Positions 1 through 8,799 are shown, numbered from the stretch's first letter. The stretch is 62,692 bases of DNA from Methylococcales bacterium (GCA_028715725.1 JAQURG010000019.1:1-62692); one strand, 5' to 3'. The notes: generated from the letters alone by a model not told the origin. Translations and numbers: made by a program.

Positions 1-61
1 CTTCCAAGGCAACCTTGGCTTTTTGGGCGCTTGTAAATAGCTTCCGTTTGTTTTCGCTCAT
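1..61 (-). pseudogene. IS3-family transposase OrfA, 5' end only (runs off window)
   Basis: Read on the minus strand, an ATG at 61-59 opens a frame beginning MSENKRKLFTSAQKAKVALE. This is the lysine-rich helix-turn-helix start typical of IS3-group OrfA proteins. The frame is still open at base 1, so the rest of the element lies outside the window and I cannot tell whether it is intact. A second, unrelated OrfA-like start lies just upstream at 68-259, so two IS3-type remnants abut here. Confidence 0.55.
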
Positions 62-67
62 TTCCTA

Positions 68-259
68 TCACTTATTTTTCAACAGGGCATAGCTTAAATT
101 ATTGTCCGGTTTTCGGGGTGCACTATACTTATCACCCGCTAGCGCGGCCATGGCAAATTTGGCTTTAAACGTCGGTGAGTGCTTTCTTCTCGTTTTAATA
201 GATATCTTCTGCTCCGTTTTAACATCCCTCTGGGCATTCAAAAGTAACAGGTGTTCCAC
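68..259 (-). pseudogene. IS3-type OrfA N-terminal fragment
   Basis: This 63-residue frame carries RRKHSPTFKAKFAMAALAGDK near residues 24-44, which matches the N-terminal helix-turn-helix of IS3-family OrfA (basic residues, then FKAKVALEALKG-like). After that the sequence turns into an unrelated tail and stops, so it is a truncated relic. It is followed on the same strand by the start of a different OrfA at 61. Nothing suggests a functional protein. Confidence 0.5.
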
Positions 260-372
260 TTAACCGGCTTCAATTTTTCGGCACCACCTCTTGCATTATG
301 AGGAATCGCTTGGCTTGAAGCGGAGTTTCCAAACAGCCTCTAAGTTAATTTGAAAAAAGTGATTTATCTATG

Positions 373-401
373 TTGACTATGTTAATAATAATGATTATTA
401 T
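373..401 (+). promoter_or_regulatory. Predicted sigma-70 promoter of hemP / iron operon
   Basis: A -35 element TTGACT (373-378) and a -10 element TATTAT (396-401) are separated by 17 nt. The Fur-like palindrome at 381-405 covers the spacer and the -10, so Fur binding would block RNA polymerase. A start about 7 nt after the -10 falls at or next to the ATG at 410, so the message would have almost no 5' leader. Confidence 0.6.
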
Positions 402-405
402 TAAC
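381..405 (+). promoter_or_regulatory. Fur box (perfect 25-bp palindrome)
   Basis: The 25 bases are a perfect inverted repeat: the 12-nt arm GTTAATAATAAT, a central G, then its reverse complement. AT-rich TAATAAT/ATTATTA arms like these match the Fur operator pattern of gammaproteobacteria. It lies directly before hemP and the ferric-siderophore genes, which are classical Fur targets. Confidence 0.8.
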
Positions 406-409
406 ATCA

Positions 410-604
410 ATGAATAAGAGATTTTCTGACCCCTTGGCTTCTTTATCCATGCAAGATTCAAACCTGAATTCAACTCAGGGCACACATACACGCTTACATA
501 GCAAAGAACTTTTTGGAGAAGCGCGCGAGATTGTTATTGAACATGCAGGTGATGAATATCGGTTGCGTTTGACCCGTCAGGGCAAGCTAATTCTTACTAA
601 GTAA
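410..604 (+). CDS. hemP: HemP family hemin uptake protein
   Basis: This 64-residue protein has the HemP C-terminal signature: a LHSKELFG segment, then IVIEHAGDEYRLRLTRQGKLILTK. HemP proteins are small, usually 50-70 residues, and are linked to haem and iron uptake loci. Their biochemical role is unsettled, and regulatory functions have been proposed in other bacteria. The gene is the first after the Fur-box promoter. The ATG at 410 has no ribosome binding site because the Fur palindrome ends four bases before it. An internal ATG at 449 also lacks one, so a leaderless start at 410 is the best reading. The family call is firm; the start is less so. Confidence 0.82.
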   Translation: MNKRFSDPLASLSMQDSNLNSTQGTHTRLHSKELFGEAREIVIEHAGDEYRLRLTRQGKLILTK

Positions 605-780
605 ACCTTTATATATAGTAATTGCATTTTATTGTTGGCAGTTTACTCCCCTTTACTCAGTCCTTTCTATGAGTTTGGGCATGAGAATGTTGACAATAAA
701 TATAATGAAGAGCATCTATCCGAGGTCGTGCTTAATTTTTTGATCACTCGCTACTATCAAATTTGGAATTAACTCTTTAG

Positions 781-2091
781 ATGACCCGTTATTTAATAAT
801 GCAAAAAGCATCTGCCATATATTTGTTAATGTTGGGCTTGAGTTTTGCCAGCGATGCCAAAGAAGCGCTTACTGATGAACAACAGCTTGGGAAACTTTTA
901 TATGAAGATGAAAACTTATCCTTGAACAGAAACCAATCCTGCTCAAGTTGCCACAGTCTAAAACCGGAGCCTAAACAAAATACTTTCCCTAAGCGAGTTT
1001 CTGTATTTATTGATCGGGATAATGTTAAAAAAGGCACTGCTGTTTCATTAGGCTCTATTCCTGACGCAACAGGCGCCTTAAATGCACCGAGTGTTGGTTA
1101 TGCGGCATTTAGTCCACTATTCCTCTGGAATGATGAAGAAGGACTCTATGTAGGCGGTCAATTCTGGAATGGACGTGCAAGTGACTTAACCGAACAAGCC
1201 AAAGGTCCTCTTCTGAATCCGGTCGAAATGGCAATGCCAAGCGAATGGTCGGTAGTCAGTCGTTTAAAGGAAAATGGAAAATACCAAAAATTGTTTTGGC
1301 AAGTTTATGGCATAAATCTAGCTGCCGTACCCTACATTAATAATAAGCAACTCAATGTAATCACACCTGCTGCTGTGACTGAAACTTACCATCATATGGC
1401 TAAGGCGATCTCGGCATTTGAGCAAAGTCCTGTCTTTAATAAATTTACGTCAAAATTTGATTATGTTTTGGCAAACATGACAGAGTTTTCTCAAATTGAA
1501 AAAGAGGGCCTTGCACTTTTTAATGACGAAACAAAAGGTAATTGTGCAGCCTGCCATATTAGTGAAGTTTCAATTGATGAGGATGGCGATGTCATCCCGC
1601 CGATGTTTACAGATTTTACCTACGACAATATCGGTTTACCGCGTAATGTAAAAATCCCAAAAAATCCGGAGCCTGATTCAGGGCTCGGTGGACGTTCTGA
1701 TATTGCGGCGCTCGATCCGGACGGCAATGAAATCGGTAAACACAAGGTTATGTCGCTCAGAAATATCGCCTTAACTGCACCTTATGGTCACAATGGCGTT
1801 TTCACTACCCTGGAGCAAATCGTTCATTTTTATAATACCCGAGATACTTTAGGCTGGGTCCCCGATAATCAAGATTCCGGATTTGCAACATTGGGCTGGC
1901 CGGATCCGGAAATTTCCCAAAATGTTAATCATGACGAACTTGGAAATCTGGGGCTGGTTATTGATGAAGAAAAGGCGATTGTTGCCTTTATGAAAACCCT
2001 GACCGATGACTATCCAAAATGGGGTAAGGATCGACGCGTTCCTCCCGGCACTCCTTCTCCCTTTCCGGAAGTAAAGCCGCCCGGCCATTGA
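781..2091 (+). CDS. MauG/CcpA-type diheme cytochrome c peroxidase family protein
   Basis: The protein has 436 residues with an N-terminal export segment (about residues 10-26, ending near ASDA). Two c-type haem motifs are visible, CSSCH at 54-58 and CAACH at 255-259. The conserved block FWNGRASDLTEQAKGPLLNPVEMAM at about 129-153 is typical of the bacterial diheme peroxidase/MauG superfamily. These periplasmic enzymes reduce peroxide or carry out long-range oxidations using two haems. Its place between hemP and tonB suggests iron-controlled expression and perhaps a role in siderophore or iron redox chemistry; that is inference. No good ribosome binding site precedes 781, and a second ATG at 799 is possible. 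Confidence 0.8.
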   Translation: MTRYLIMQKASAIYLLMLGLSFASDAKEALTDEQQLGKLLYEDENLSLNRNQSCSSCHSLKPEPKQNTFPKRVSVFIDRDNVKKGTAVSLGSIPDATGALNAPSVGYAAFSPLFLWNDEEGLYVGGQFWNGRASDLTEQAKGPLLNPVEMAMPSEWSVVSRLKENGKYQKLFWQVYGINLAAVPYINNKQLNVITPAAVTETYHHMAKAISAFEQSPVFNKFTSKFDYVLANMTEFSQIEKEGLALFNDETKGNCAACHISEVSIDEDGDVIPPMFTDFTYDNIGLPRNVKIPKNPEPDSGLGGRSDIAALDPDGNEIGKHKVMSLRNIALTAPYGHNGVFTTLEQIVHFYNTRDTLGWVPDNQDSGFATLGWPDPEISQNVNHDELGNLGLVIDEEKAIVAFMKTLTDDYPKWGKDRRVPPGTPSPFPEVKPPGH

Positions 2092-2153
2092 GCCTAGAAA
2101 TCTATAGTAATACAGTTAATGCGAAGCAATATTTAGACAGGTACGGTGAAACA

Positions 2154-2399
2154 ATGAATTCAACTAGACAGCATAAGAAAGTACGCCTTTCCGGAAATGA
2201 TGATTGTTGCGTGGTGCTTTGCTCCGACTGTAATGTGCTAGAGCTGAACCTCGGAGCCTCAACCTTACGCATCAGTCCCGAATCATTGCACTCGCTTAGC
2301 ACGATTTTGAATAACGCCAAAAAGAAGCTTGACCAGATACAAAATGCTTCTCTTCTCAGTGGCAGTCTTGAATCAGGGAGTATTAAACGTGTTCACTAA
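2154..2399 (+). CDS. Small hypothetical protein in the iron operon
   Basis: I do not recognise the family. The frame also allows a TTG start at 2088 overlapping the peroxidase stop. The ATG at 2154 has a GGTGA-like ribosome binding site five bases upstream and is preferred, giving about 81 residues. The N-terminal half contains a cysteine cluster (DDCCVVLCSDCNV) that could bind a metal. The C-terminal half is predicted helical (SLHSLSTILNNAKKKLDQI). The end overlaps the likely tonB start by 11 bases, which suggests translational coupling. Its position and cysteines make an accessory metal-handling role possible but unproven. Confidence 0.55.
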   Translation: MNSTRQHKKVRLSGNDDCCVVLCSDCNVLELNLGASTLRISPESLHSLSTILNNAKKKLDQIQNASLLSGSLESGSIKRVH

Positions 2400-3189
2400 A
2401 TTGTTCTCTCCAGTCGCCAATACTTATTTTCTGGAAAACAGGCCTGTACTTGTGGCCAATACTGCCCACCATAAAGCTGCAAGCCCCAATGACTGCTCAT
2501 GGACCGCATTGGGTCTGGTGTTTTGCGCACATCTGGCGGCATTTGCTGTCTTACGCCCGCAGTCACAGTCATTACCAATTGAAACCATCCCTGAACCCAT
2601 CATGGTCAGTTTCCTCAGTGTACCGCAAACAAAGACACAAAAATTCGAGCCGCCACCTAATCTCAAGCAAAAGATTCAGAAAGCGGTCACACCGAAGACA
2701 ACCCAAAAAAAAGTAATCAAAACCCAAGTCAAACACACTCCGACTGTTCACAAGATGCCAGCCAGCAAACCCATTGTTGCACGCAATCAGTCGCTTACTC
2801 CGCCTGTTGAACAGACACCTGCACCGGTAACAGAAGCAAATTCGCAGCCCATTGCCTCAACTGCGGCAACTAAGGTCAGTAAACCGGCCGATAATGCACA
2901 GAGCTATCAGTCCCCCAGCTTTAACGCCGCTTATTTAAATAATCCGGCGCCGGATTATCCGTCACTCTCGCGGCGATTGGGCGAACAGGGCAAAGTACTG
3001 TTGCACGTACAGGTAACGGCGGATGGCGCAGCCGGTTCGGTATCGCTGCAAGCCAGCAGTGGTTCGAGTCGGCTCGATCAGGCGGCATTATCGGCAGTCA
3101 AACAATGGCGGTTTGTTCCAGCCAAAAGGGGAGGGCAGACGGTCAGTGCGTCGGTCGTGGTCCCTGTCAGTTTTTCACTAGAAGGATAA
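2389..3189 (+). CDS. tonB: TonB family energy-transducing protein
   Basis: The protein shows TonB architecture: a single N-terminal transmembrane segment (around SWTALGLVFCAHLAAFAVL), a long Pro/Lys/Thr-rich periplasmic linker, and a C-terminal TonB domain with PDYPSLSRRLGEQGKVLLHV and the AVKQWRFVPA motif. TonB couples the proton motive force to outer-membrane receptors. I favour the GTG at 2389, preceded by an AGGGAG site, over an upstream ATG at 2329 buried in the previous gene. It is followed after seven bases by exbB and then exbD, forming a complete TonB motor next to a receptor gene. About 266 residues. Confidence 0.88.
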   Translation: MFTKLFSPVANTYFLENRPVLVANTAHHKAASPNDCSWTALGLVFCAHLAAFAVLRPQSQSLPIETIPEPIMVSFLSVPQTKTQKFEPPPNLKQKIQKAVTPKTTQKKVIKTQVKHTPTVHKMPASKPIVARNQSLTPPVEQTPAPVTEANSQPIASTAATKVSKPADNAQSYQSPSFNAAYLNNPAPDYPSLSRRLGEQGKVLLHVQVTADGAAGSVSLQASSGSSRLDQAALSAVKQWRFVPAKRGGQTVSASVVVPVSFSLEG

Positions 3190-3196
3190 CATTAGC

Positions 3197-4012
3197 ATGC
3201 AAGCAGAATATCTTATTGAAAACCTGAAATTCATCAGTCAAGGCGGCGCAGTATCTATTATCGTTGCAGCGGGCCTATTGTCGATGTCTATCGGCAGTTG
3301 GTATTTAATGGTGACAAAAGCCATACAGACAAGGCGCTTAAGGCGCAGCAACGCAATTTTTCTAAAACGGTTTTGGCAGGCCGCATCGGCAACCGCTTCC
3401 TGTATTGATCGGTCTCCCGCATTCATGCAATCGTCAATAGAGACCGCCTTGAACGGGGACACAAAAAAATCAGAAAATCCGTTTGCGCGTCTTGCCATAC
3501 AAGGCATGAACGCAGCCGATCATCATAGCCGTTATAAAAAGCAGGCTCCGGGCGAAACCCGTAGTTACGATGAGTTTATTGCCCAAGCGCTGCATCGCAC
3601 CATCAGTCAGGAAAACATGCGCCTTGAAACAGGCCTCACTTTATTAGCTTCGGTGGGCAGTATTGCTCCCTTTGTCGGACTATTCGGTACAGTCTGGGGG
3701 ATTTATCACGCACTCGGCAGTATTGCCGCCGGAGGGCAGGCAACGGTAGATAAAGTAGCAGGCCCGGTCGGCGAAGCACTCATCATGACGGCATTCGGTC
3801 TGGCAGTCGCTATCCCAGCCGTACTGGCCTATAACACCCTGGTACGCGATAACCGTTTATTAATGGGAGAAATAGAAACTTTCGCTCACGATCTGCATAC
3901 CTATTTGACTACGGGCGTACCATTAGCCGCTGTGCAAGCGTCTGAAATGACGTCCAACACACACAGACAACGGAGGCTTTATCATGATGTACTCAGGCGG
4001 ATTCGGCGGTGA
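3197..4012 (+). CDS. exbB: ExbB/TolQ/MotA family proton channel protein
   Basis: This 271-residue inner-membrane protein has an N-terminal membrane helix (about residues 17-38) and the MotA/TolQ/ExbB domain in its second half. That half includes LTLLASVGSIAPFVGLFGTVWGIYHAL and a second helix pair around ALIMTAFGLAVAIPAVLAYN. ExbB forms the pentameric proton channel around ExbD that energises TonB. An AAGGA site lies shortly before the ATG. Its end overlaps exbD by 29 bases, so the two are co-translated. Confidence 0.9.
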   Translation: MQAEYLIENLKFISQGGAVSIIVAAGLLSMSIGSWYLMVTKAIQTRRLRRSNAIFLKRFWQAASATASCIDRSPAFMQSSIETALNGDTKKSENPFARLAIQGMNAADHHSRYKKQAPGETRSYDEFIAQALHRTISQENMRLETGLTLLASVGSIAPFVGLFGTVWGIYHALGSIAAGGQATVDKVAGPVGEALIMTAFGLAVAIPAVLAYNTLVRDNRLLMGEIETFAHDLHTYLTTGVPLAAVQASEMTSNTHRQRRLYHDVLRRIRR

Positions 4013-4412
4013 TAATCATCATAGGCAACCGATGGCGGAAATCAACACGACACCGATGGTGGACGTCATGCTGGTGTTACTGGTCATTTTCATCATTACT
4101 GCGCCGCTACTCACCCATGCGATAAAAATTGATCTGCCGCAGGCCAGCAGCCAACCGAATCTTGAAAAACCCGACACTATATCCCTGTCAATTAATGCAG
4201 AAGGTAAAATGTTTTGGAACGACACGCCGTTTGAAGATGCAGAACTCGCCGCACGGCTGGCAACAGAGGCGCAGAAAAAACCGCAACCGGAATTACATTT
4301 GCGCGCTGATAACGCCACGACTTATCAGCGCTTGGCAACTGTTATATCGGCTGCGCAAAACGCAGGAATAGAAAGATTCGGCTTTGTAACCGAGCCGAAT
4401 TCAAAAGAATAA
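3984..4412 (+). CDS. exbD: ExbD/TolR family biopolymer transport protein
   Basis: This 142-residue protein has the ExbD signature MAEINTTPMVDVMLVLLVIFIITAPLL near residues 17-43. The Asp in PMVDVML is the protonatable residue in the membrane helix. A short periplasmic domain follows. A GGAGG site sits about 10 nt before the ATG, inside the end of exbB. With ExbB it forms the proton-driven motor for TonB. A small hairpin (AGCGG/CCGCT) follows the stop, before the receptor gene. Confidence 0.9.
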   Translation: MMYSGGFGGDNHHRQPMAEINTTPMVDVMLVLLVIFIITAPLLTHAIKIDLPQASSQPNLEKPDTISLSINAEGKMFWNDTPFEDAELAARLATEAQKKPQPELHLRADNATTYQRLATVISAAQNAGIERFGFVTEPNSKE

Positions 4413-4511
4413 AAAGCGGTTTCAAGCCGCTGCCGAGTATGCGAATATTTAGCCAGCAATTACCTTGTGTATAGCCAGCCAACAACCACAGCCCTATATA
4501 AGCAAGGTATT

Positions 4512-6650
4512 ATGAAAAATAATAAAAATCGGCCGCTAATGCTGGCTATTGCTGCATTATTGAATGCTCCGCATAGCGAGGGCGCAGAGGTTGCCCAGCA
4601 AGTACTCCCGGAGGTAAAGGTAAAAGCCGCAACAGAAAAGGAACCCGATTATAAGGCGGATACCTCTACTACCGGCCTGAAATTTGATGCGGCCATTCGC
4701 GATATTCCCCAGTCTATCAGCGTAGTTAAGGAGGAACTAATCCAATCACAAAATGCTTTCAATTTGCGTGATGCGCTCAGGAATGTTAGCGGGTTATCTA
4801 TCGCAGCCGGCGAAGGCGGCCGCACCGGCGACTCGATAACGTTGCGAGGATTTGCGGCAAACTCTGACACTTTTCTCGATGGCGTTAAGGAAAACGGTCA
4901 ATATTTCCGCGATACCTTTTTCATAGATCGCGCAGAAGTGCTTAAGGGTTCTTCCTCAGTACTGTTTGGGCGAGGGTCGACGGGTGGCGTCATCAATACT
5001 ATTGCCAAAAAGCCGGCGCAGGGAAAGTCTTTCGCTACAGGCGACTTTACCTATGGCAGCTATGATTTCAAGCGTACTACGCTGGATGCAGGCATAGCGC
5101 CTTCCAAAAACCTGTCCATGCGGCTTAACGCCCTTTATCAGAATGCGGATTCCTTTCGGGACTTCAATTATACCAATCGCTGGGGAGTCGCTCCGTCGAT
5201 AAAACTCGACATTAATCCGGACACCAGTCTGACTATGCTTCTTCTGCATCAGGAAGAGGATAGTGTTTACGATCAGGGTTTGCCTATGTACCGTGGAAAA
5301 CCGGCGAATGTGCCTGTCGAAAAATTTTACGGCTTTTCTGATGACAACTTGCAAAACTTTGACACTACGGTGGCGACCGCGATTTTCAATCACCGGTTTT
5401 CGTCTGATTTCTCGATGCGGAATACTTTTCGCTATGGCGACTACAACCGCAAGTACCGCACATTCCTATTTGGCAATATTACCGATACCGGTATTACCTC
5501 GACGGTTGCGCGAACCCAGGCATTGCGCGAAAGTCCGCAACAGAATTACTATAATCAAACTGATTTTAGCTTCAAAAAACCACTGTTTGGCTTTAACAAC
5601 AATCTCTTGTTCGGTGTTGAAGTCGGTTGGGAAAATTACACTTTTCGTTCCAAGGACTCGACCAGAGTGCCCTCTATATCCGTATTCAATCCGGTATCCG
5701 TATCGACGGCAGGCGCGGGACGAGCCAACGATTTTTCAGGAAGCCTGGCTACTGACCGGTATACCTCAACGCAAACCATTGCCGGTTATGTACTTGATCA
5801 GTTTGATATCACTCCCCAGTGGAAGCTTCTCGCCGGAACCCGTTATGATGTTTTTGAGGCAAAACAGGACGACAAGCTTAATAATGTGAATGATCTTGAA
5901 AATACGGTTCAGCAATTTAGTCCGCGTGCGGGGCTGGTGTGGCAACCGACGGACTGGCAGGCGCACTACTTTAGTTGGGGCACTTCGTTCAATCCTTCCG
6001 CAGAAACTTTTAATCTCAGTACTGCCACGGCGAATCTGGACCCCGAGCAAAATCAGAATCTGGAAATCGGCACAAAGCTCGATTTTTTTGATGGCCGATT
6101 GAGTGCGACTGGTGCGCTGTTCCGTCTGGAAAAGACCAATGCGCGAACAGCCGATCCTATAGATCCAACTCTAAACGTGCTTGCCGGCGAACAACGTACC
6201 GATGGTATCGAACTCGGGTTGGCCGGCCAACTGCTTCCTAACTGGAATCTCTCCGCTACTTACGCGTTTCTCGATGCGGAAGTCGTAAAATCGAATACCG
6301 TACAGGTGGGGACTGTGAGCGGGCAATCCATTTCGCTGCAAGGCAAGACGCCTGTAAACGTTCCGAAGAACAGCGGAGTAGTATGGACCAGCTATAACAT
6401 TACTCCGGAATGGGAAATAGGCGGCGGCGTATTTCTCGCCAGCTCTCGATTCGCCGATAGTGTTAATGAAGTCAATTTGCCTGGCTATGCCCGTGTTGAT
6501 GCTACTTTAGCCTATCACCATAAGTATTTTGATATACAGGCAAATGCCTTCAACCTGCTTGACAAGGAATATTTCGAGTCCGGACAAGCGCGCACAGCAT
6601 TACCTGGAGTGCCGTTATCGGGGCAACTGACATTGCGGCTGAAATATTAA
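4512..6650 (+). CDS. TonB-dependent siderophore receptor (Fiu/PiuA-like)
   Basis: The protein has about 712 residues from the ATG at 4512, which has an AAGG site upstream; a GTG at 4467 is possible but less likely. It carries a signal peptide ending near SEGAEVA, a TonB-box-like stretch (LPEVKVKA), and a plug domain with DIPQSISVV, LRDALRNVSGLSIAAGEGG and RAEVLKGSSSVLFGRGSTGG. A 22-strand barrel ends in an aromatic-rich LTLRLKY terminus. The family imports ferric (mostly catecholate or hydroxamate) siderophores across the outer membrane. The neighbouring PiuC-type hydroxylase and PepSY protein are the usual partners of PiuA/Fiu receptors. The exact ligand cannot be read from sequence. Confidence 0.88.
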   Translation: MKNNKNRPLMLAIAALLNAPHSEGAEVAQQVLPEVKVKAATEKEPDYKADTSTTGLKFDAAIRDIPQSISVVKEELIQSQNAFNLRDALRNVSGLSIAAGEGGRTGDSITLRGFAANSDTFLDGVKENGQYFRDTFFIDRAEVLKGSSSVLFGRGSTGGVINTIAKKPAQGKSFATGDFTYGSYDFKRTTLDAGIAPSKNLSMRLNALYQNADSFRDFNYTNRWGVAPSIKLDINPDTSLTMLLLHQEEDSVYDQGLPMYRGKPANVPVEKFYGFSDDNLQNFDTTVATAIFNHRFSSDFSMRNTFRYGDYNRKYRTFLFGNITDTGITSTVARTQALRESPQQNYYNQTDFSFKKPLFGFNNNLLFGVEVGWENYTFRSKDSTRVPSISVFNPVSVSTAGAGRANDFSGSLATDRYTSTQTIAGYVLDQFDITPQWKLLAGTRYDVFEAKQDDKLNNVNDLENTVQQFSPRAGLVWQPTDWQAHYFSWGTSFNPSAETFNLSTATANLDPEQNQNLEIGTKLDFFDGRLSATGALFRLEKTNARTADPIDPTLNVLAGEQRTDGIELGLAGQLLPNWNLSATYAFLDAEVVKSNTVQVGTVSGQSISLQGKTPVNVPKNSGVVWTSYNITPEWEIGGGVFLASSRFADSVNEVNLPGYARVDATLAYHHKYFDIQANAFNLLDKEYFESGQARTALPGVPLSGQLTLRLKY

Positions 6651-6777
6651 ATTTTTAATAAAGTGCTGCAAGAGCGAACCGCGCAGAATGAACTTTATAC
6701 TTTTCAACCGCATAGTAAAAATTTTGGGACGACTACATGGCTGTATTTCCCGCTGCAATCACAGATAGAGGCTGAAC

Positions 6778-7449
6778 ATGCTACTTGCAATTGAAAATAT
6801 CTTGACCCACGATGGACTCGCTAACGCTCGTGGACTGTTCGCAAAAGCGCGATTTCTGGATGGCCGGGTCACCGCAGGAGAAGCGGCCGCGAAGGTAAAA
6901 AATAATATGCAATTACCCGCGAATGCCGCGGAGACGCAAGTGTTAACCGGTATTGTTCATGATGCACTGCATTGCAATCCGCTGTTTGTTTCTGCGGCCT
7001 TGCCGAAAGTGGTCTGTCCGCCGCTGTTCAATCGCTATATTTCCGGTATGGATTTCGGCCTCCATGTCGACAATGCTGTTCGCGTGGGCTCTGTTACTTT
7101 TCGCACCGATATAGCGGGAACATTATTTTTGTCTGAACCGGAAGAATATGAAGGGGGAGAATTGGTGATCGAAGATACGTACGGCGTACAAAGTATTAAG
7201 CTGGCGGCAGGCAGTCTTGTGCTCTATCCTTCAGGCAGCTTGCATAGGGTGGAACCAGTCACTGGCGGCCACCGTGATGTCGCTGTGTTCTGGGTTCAGA
7301 GTATGATTCGTGATACCGCCCAACGCTGCTTATTGTTTCAGCTTGACGCCACCATCCAGAGCTTGCGGGCTCGTGCTCCGGAAAGTCCAGAGATTGTTTC
7401 TCTGCTTGCGACCTATCACAATCTGTTGCGCATGTGGGCGGACATCTAA
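6778..7449 (+). CDS. piuC: Fe(II)/2-oxoglutarate PKHD-type hydroxylase (PiuC/YbiX family)
   Basis: At 223 residues it matches the usual length of PiuC/YbiX proteins. The iron-binding triad is visible as H96-x-D98 (GLHVDNAV) and H156 (GSLHRVEPV). R166 follows in GGHRDVAVFWVQS as the 2-oxoglutarate-binding residue. The opening LLAIENILT and the GRVTAGEAAAKVKNN stretch are family hallmarks. A GAGG ribosome binding site lies ahead of the ATG. Genes of this family sit beside TonB siderophore receptors and are iron-regulated; their substrate is unknown. It probably belongs to the same operon as the receptor, 127 bases downstream. Confidence 0.87.
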   Translation: MLLAIENILTHDGLANARGLFAKARFLDGRVTAGEAAAKVKNNMQLPANAAETQVLTGIVHDALHCNPLFVSAALPKVVCPPLFNRYISGMDFGLHVDNAVRVGSVTFRTDIAGTLFLSEPEEYEGGELVIEDTYGVQSIKLAAGSLVLYPSGSLHRVEPVTGGHRDVAVFWVQSMIRDTAQRCLLFQLDATIQSLRARAPESPEIVSLLATYHNLLRMWADI

Positions 7450-7467
7450 CACACTCGGGTCATTATA

Positions 7468-8124
7468 ATGATGAATGTACCAGCCTCGAAGGCATTAATT
7501 CGGCACCCGAAACGACTGCCCTGGCTCAAATGGCTGCGCCGTACCCACGCCTGGATCGGACTGTGGGGCGCCGCATTAGGCTTGTTGTTCGGCATTAGCG
7601 GGATATTACTTAACCACCGCATGCTAATGAAGATTCCGGCCGCAAAAATGGAACAGTCGCAGATTGAGCTGGCATTGCCTTTACCGGCTCCAGGCGATGC
7701 GAGAGCCTTGGCTTTATGGCTGCAAGCTCAGTTAAATATCGACAGGGAGCCTAGTAAAATTTCCATTGAACCTGAAAAATCTGTGACCTGGTCAAATCAG
7801 CAATTTTTGCAACCGGCCTTATGGCGAGTGGATTTTCATAGTCCGCAACGTTCTGTTAGCGCAGAATATTGGCTGGGTAATGCTTATGTTTCGGTAAAGC
7901 TTCAGGACGCCAATGGGTTTGCATTCATCGCTCGTCTTCATAAAGGCGTCGGCATGGGAGCCGGCTGGGTATTGCTAGCCGATACGCTGGCTGGCGGCCT
8001 GATATTTCTTTCGTTAACCGGCCTGTTGTTATGGACCAAACTGCACGGCTCGCGTTTGATTATGGCAAGTTTGGGATTAACTTCGCTGGGCCTGACGGTT
8101 TTTCTTGCGCTAAACGCACGCTAG
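7468..8124 (+). CDS. PepSY-associated membrane protein
   Basis: This 218-residue protein begins with a basic stretch and the motif LRRTHAWIGLWGAALGLLFGISGILLNHR (about residues 24-52), the PepSY-associated transmembrane helix. A soluble middle part follows, then two further helices near residues 168-190 and 193-213. Small PepSY membrane proteins of this kind often accompany siderophore receptors and are thought to be inner-membrane reductase-like components for ferric siderophores. The start is 18 bases after piuC, so it likely closes the iron operon. Reductase activity is inference. Confidence 0.75.
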   Translation: MMNVPASKALIRHPKRLPWLKWLRRTHAWIGLWGAALGLLFGISGILLNHRMLMKIPAAKMEQSQIELALPLPAPGDARALALWLQAQLNIDREPSKISIEPEKSVTWSNQQFLQPALWRVDFHSPQRSVSAEYWLGNAYVSVKLQDANGFAFIARLHKGVGMGAGWVLLADTLAGGLIFLSLTGLLLWTKLHGSRLIMASLGLTSLGLTVFLALNAR

Positions 8125-8331
8125 TTATCCCAATTACAGCTCGATAAAAGTTCGAGGTAACAACTATATTTGTTGCCTGATTGAAGAGGATCGCCATAAA
8201 AAGTGGGATGCTCTTTTTCAGAATTTCCAAGCACAGATACCGATGCCTTTGGTTCGCCTTAAAGTTGATCGCAGGGTTTTAATTTAAGTCCGGTTTGATC
8301 AGTTTTATGACAGCATCCTGAATAGCTGGCT

Positions 8332-8799
8332 CTATATTTGCGACTGTAGATAATTTTCAATGCCTATTTTATTAATTAAACCCAATTGTTTTTCCAGCCA
8401 ATAGGTATGATCGTCTTCGGTATCTTGCAGCATGCTTTTCAGAATCTCGCGTGTGTTATAGTCTTTAACCGATTCACAATAAGCAATGACTTCTTTCAAT
8501 GAAGCAATTACCTTTAACTCTAATTCAAGATCATTCTTTAGCATTTCAGGCACCTGATTGCCGATGGCTAAAGGTTCTCTTCTGGAAAGATCAGGCACGC
8601 CTTCCAGAAATAAAATACGTTTGATCAGAGCATCTGCATGTCTGGTTTCATCCTGCATTTCATGATTAATGCGTTCGTACAATTTATTAAATCCCCAATT
8701 ATCATACATCCGTGAATGTATGAAATATTGATCCATAGCTGTTAATTCGCCGGCCAGCAATTTATTAAGTTGTTCAATAACTTTACTATCGCCTTTCAT
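8332..8799 (-). CDS. ftnA: Ferritin-like iron storage protein (FtnA/BfrA type, no haem ligand)
   Basis: This 155-residue protein starts [19 protein letters not shown], with a GGAGG site just upstream, so the longer frame to 8850 is not used. It closely resembles Pseudomonas FtnA (once called BfrA), including the end [17 protein letters not shown] and NYLQSQI. Ferroxidase ligands are present: E18, E51 and H54 in [11 protein letters not shown], and later Glu and His residues. The haem-ligating Met52 of true bacterioferritins is Thr here, with a Met at position 48 instead, so haem bridging by the classical ligand is not expected. The gene faces the Fur-regulated uptake block, which fits a role in iron storage. 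Confidence 0.85.
   Translation of the reverse strand: MKGDSKVIEQLNKLLAGELTAMDQYFIHSRMYDNWGFNKLYERINHEMQDETRHADALIKRILFLEGVPDLSRREPLAIGNQVPEMLKNDLELELKVIASLKEVIAYCESVKDYNTREILKSMLQDTEDDHTYWLEKQLGLINKIGIENYLQSQI

Noticed and set aside
8125-8331. Plus-strand frame ending VRLKVDRRVLI before a TAA near 8286
   Set aside because: No start codon or known family; too short to call a relic with confidence.
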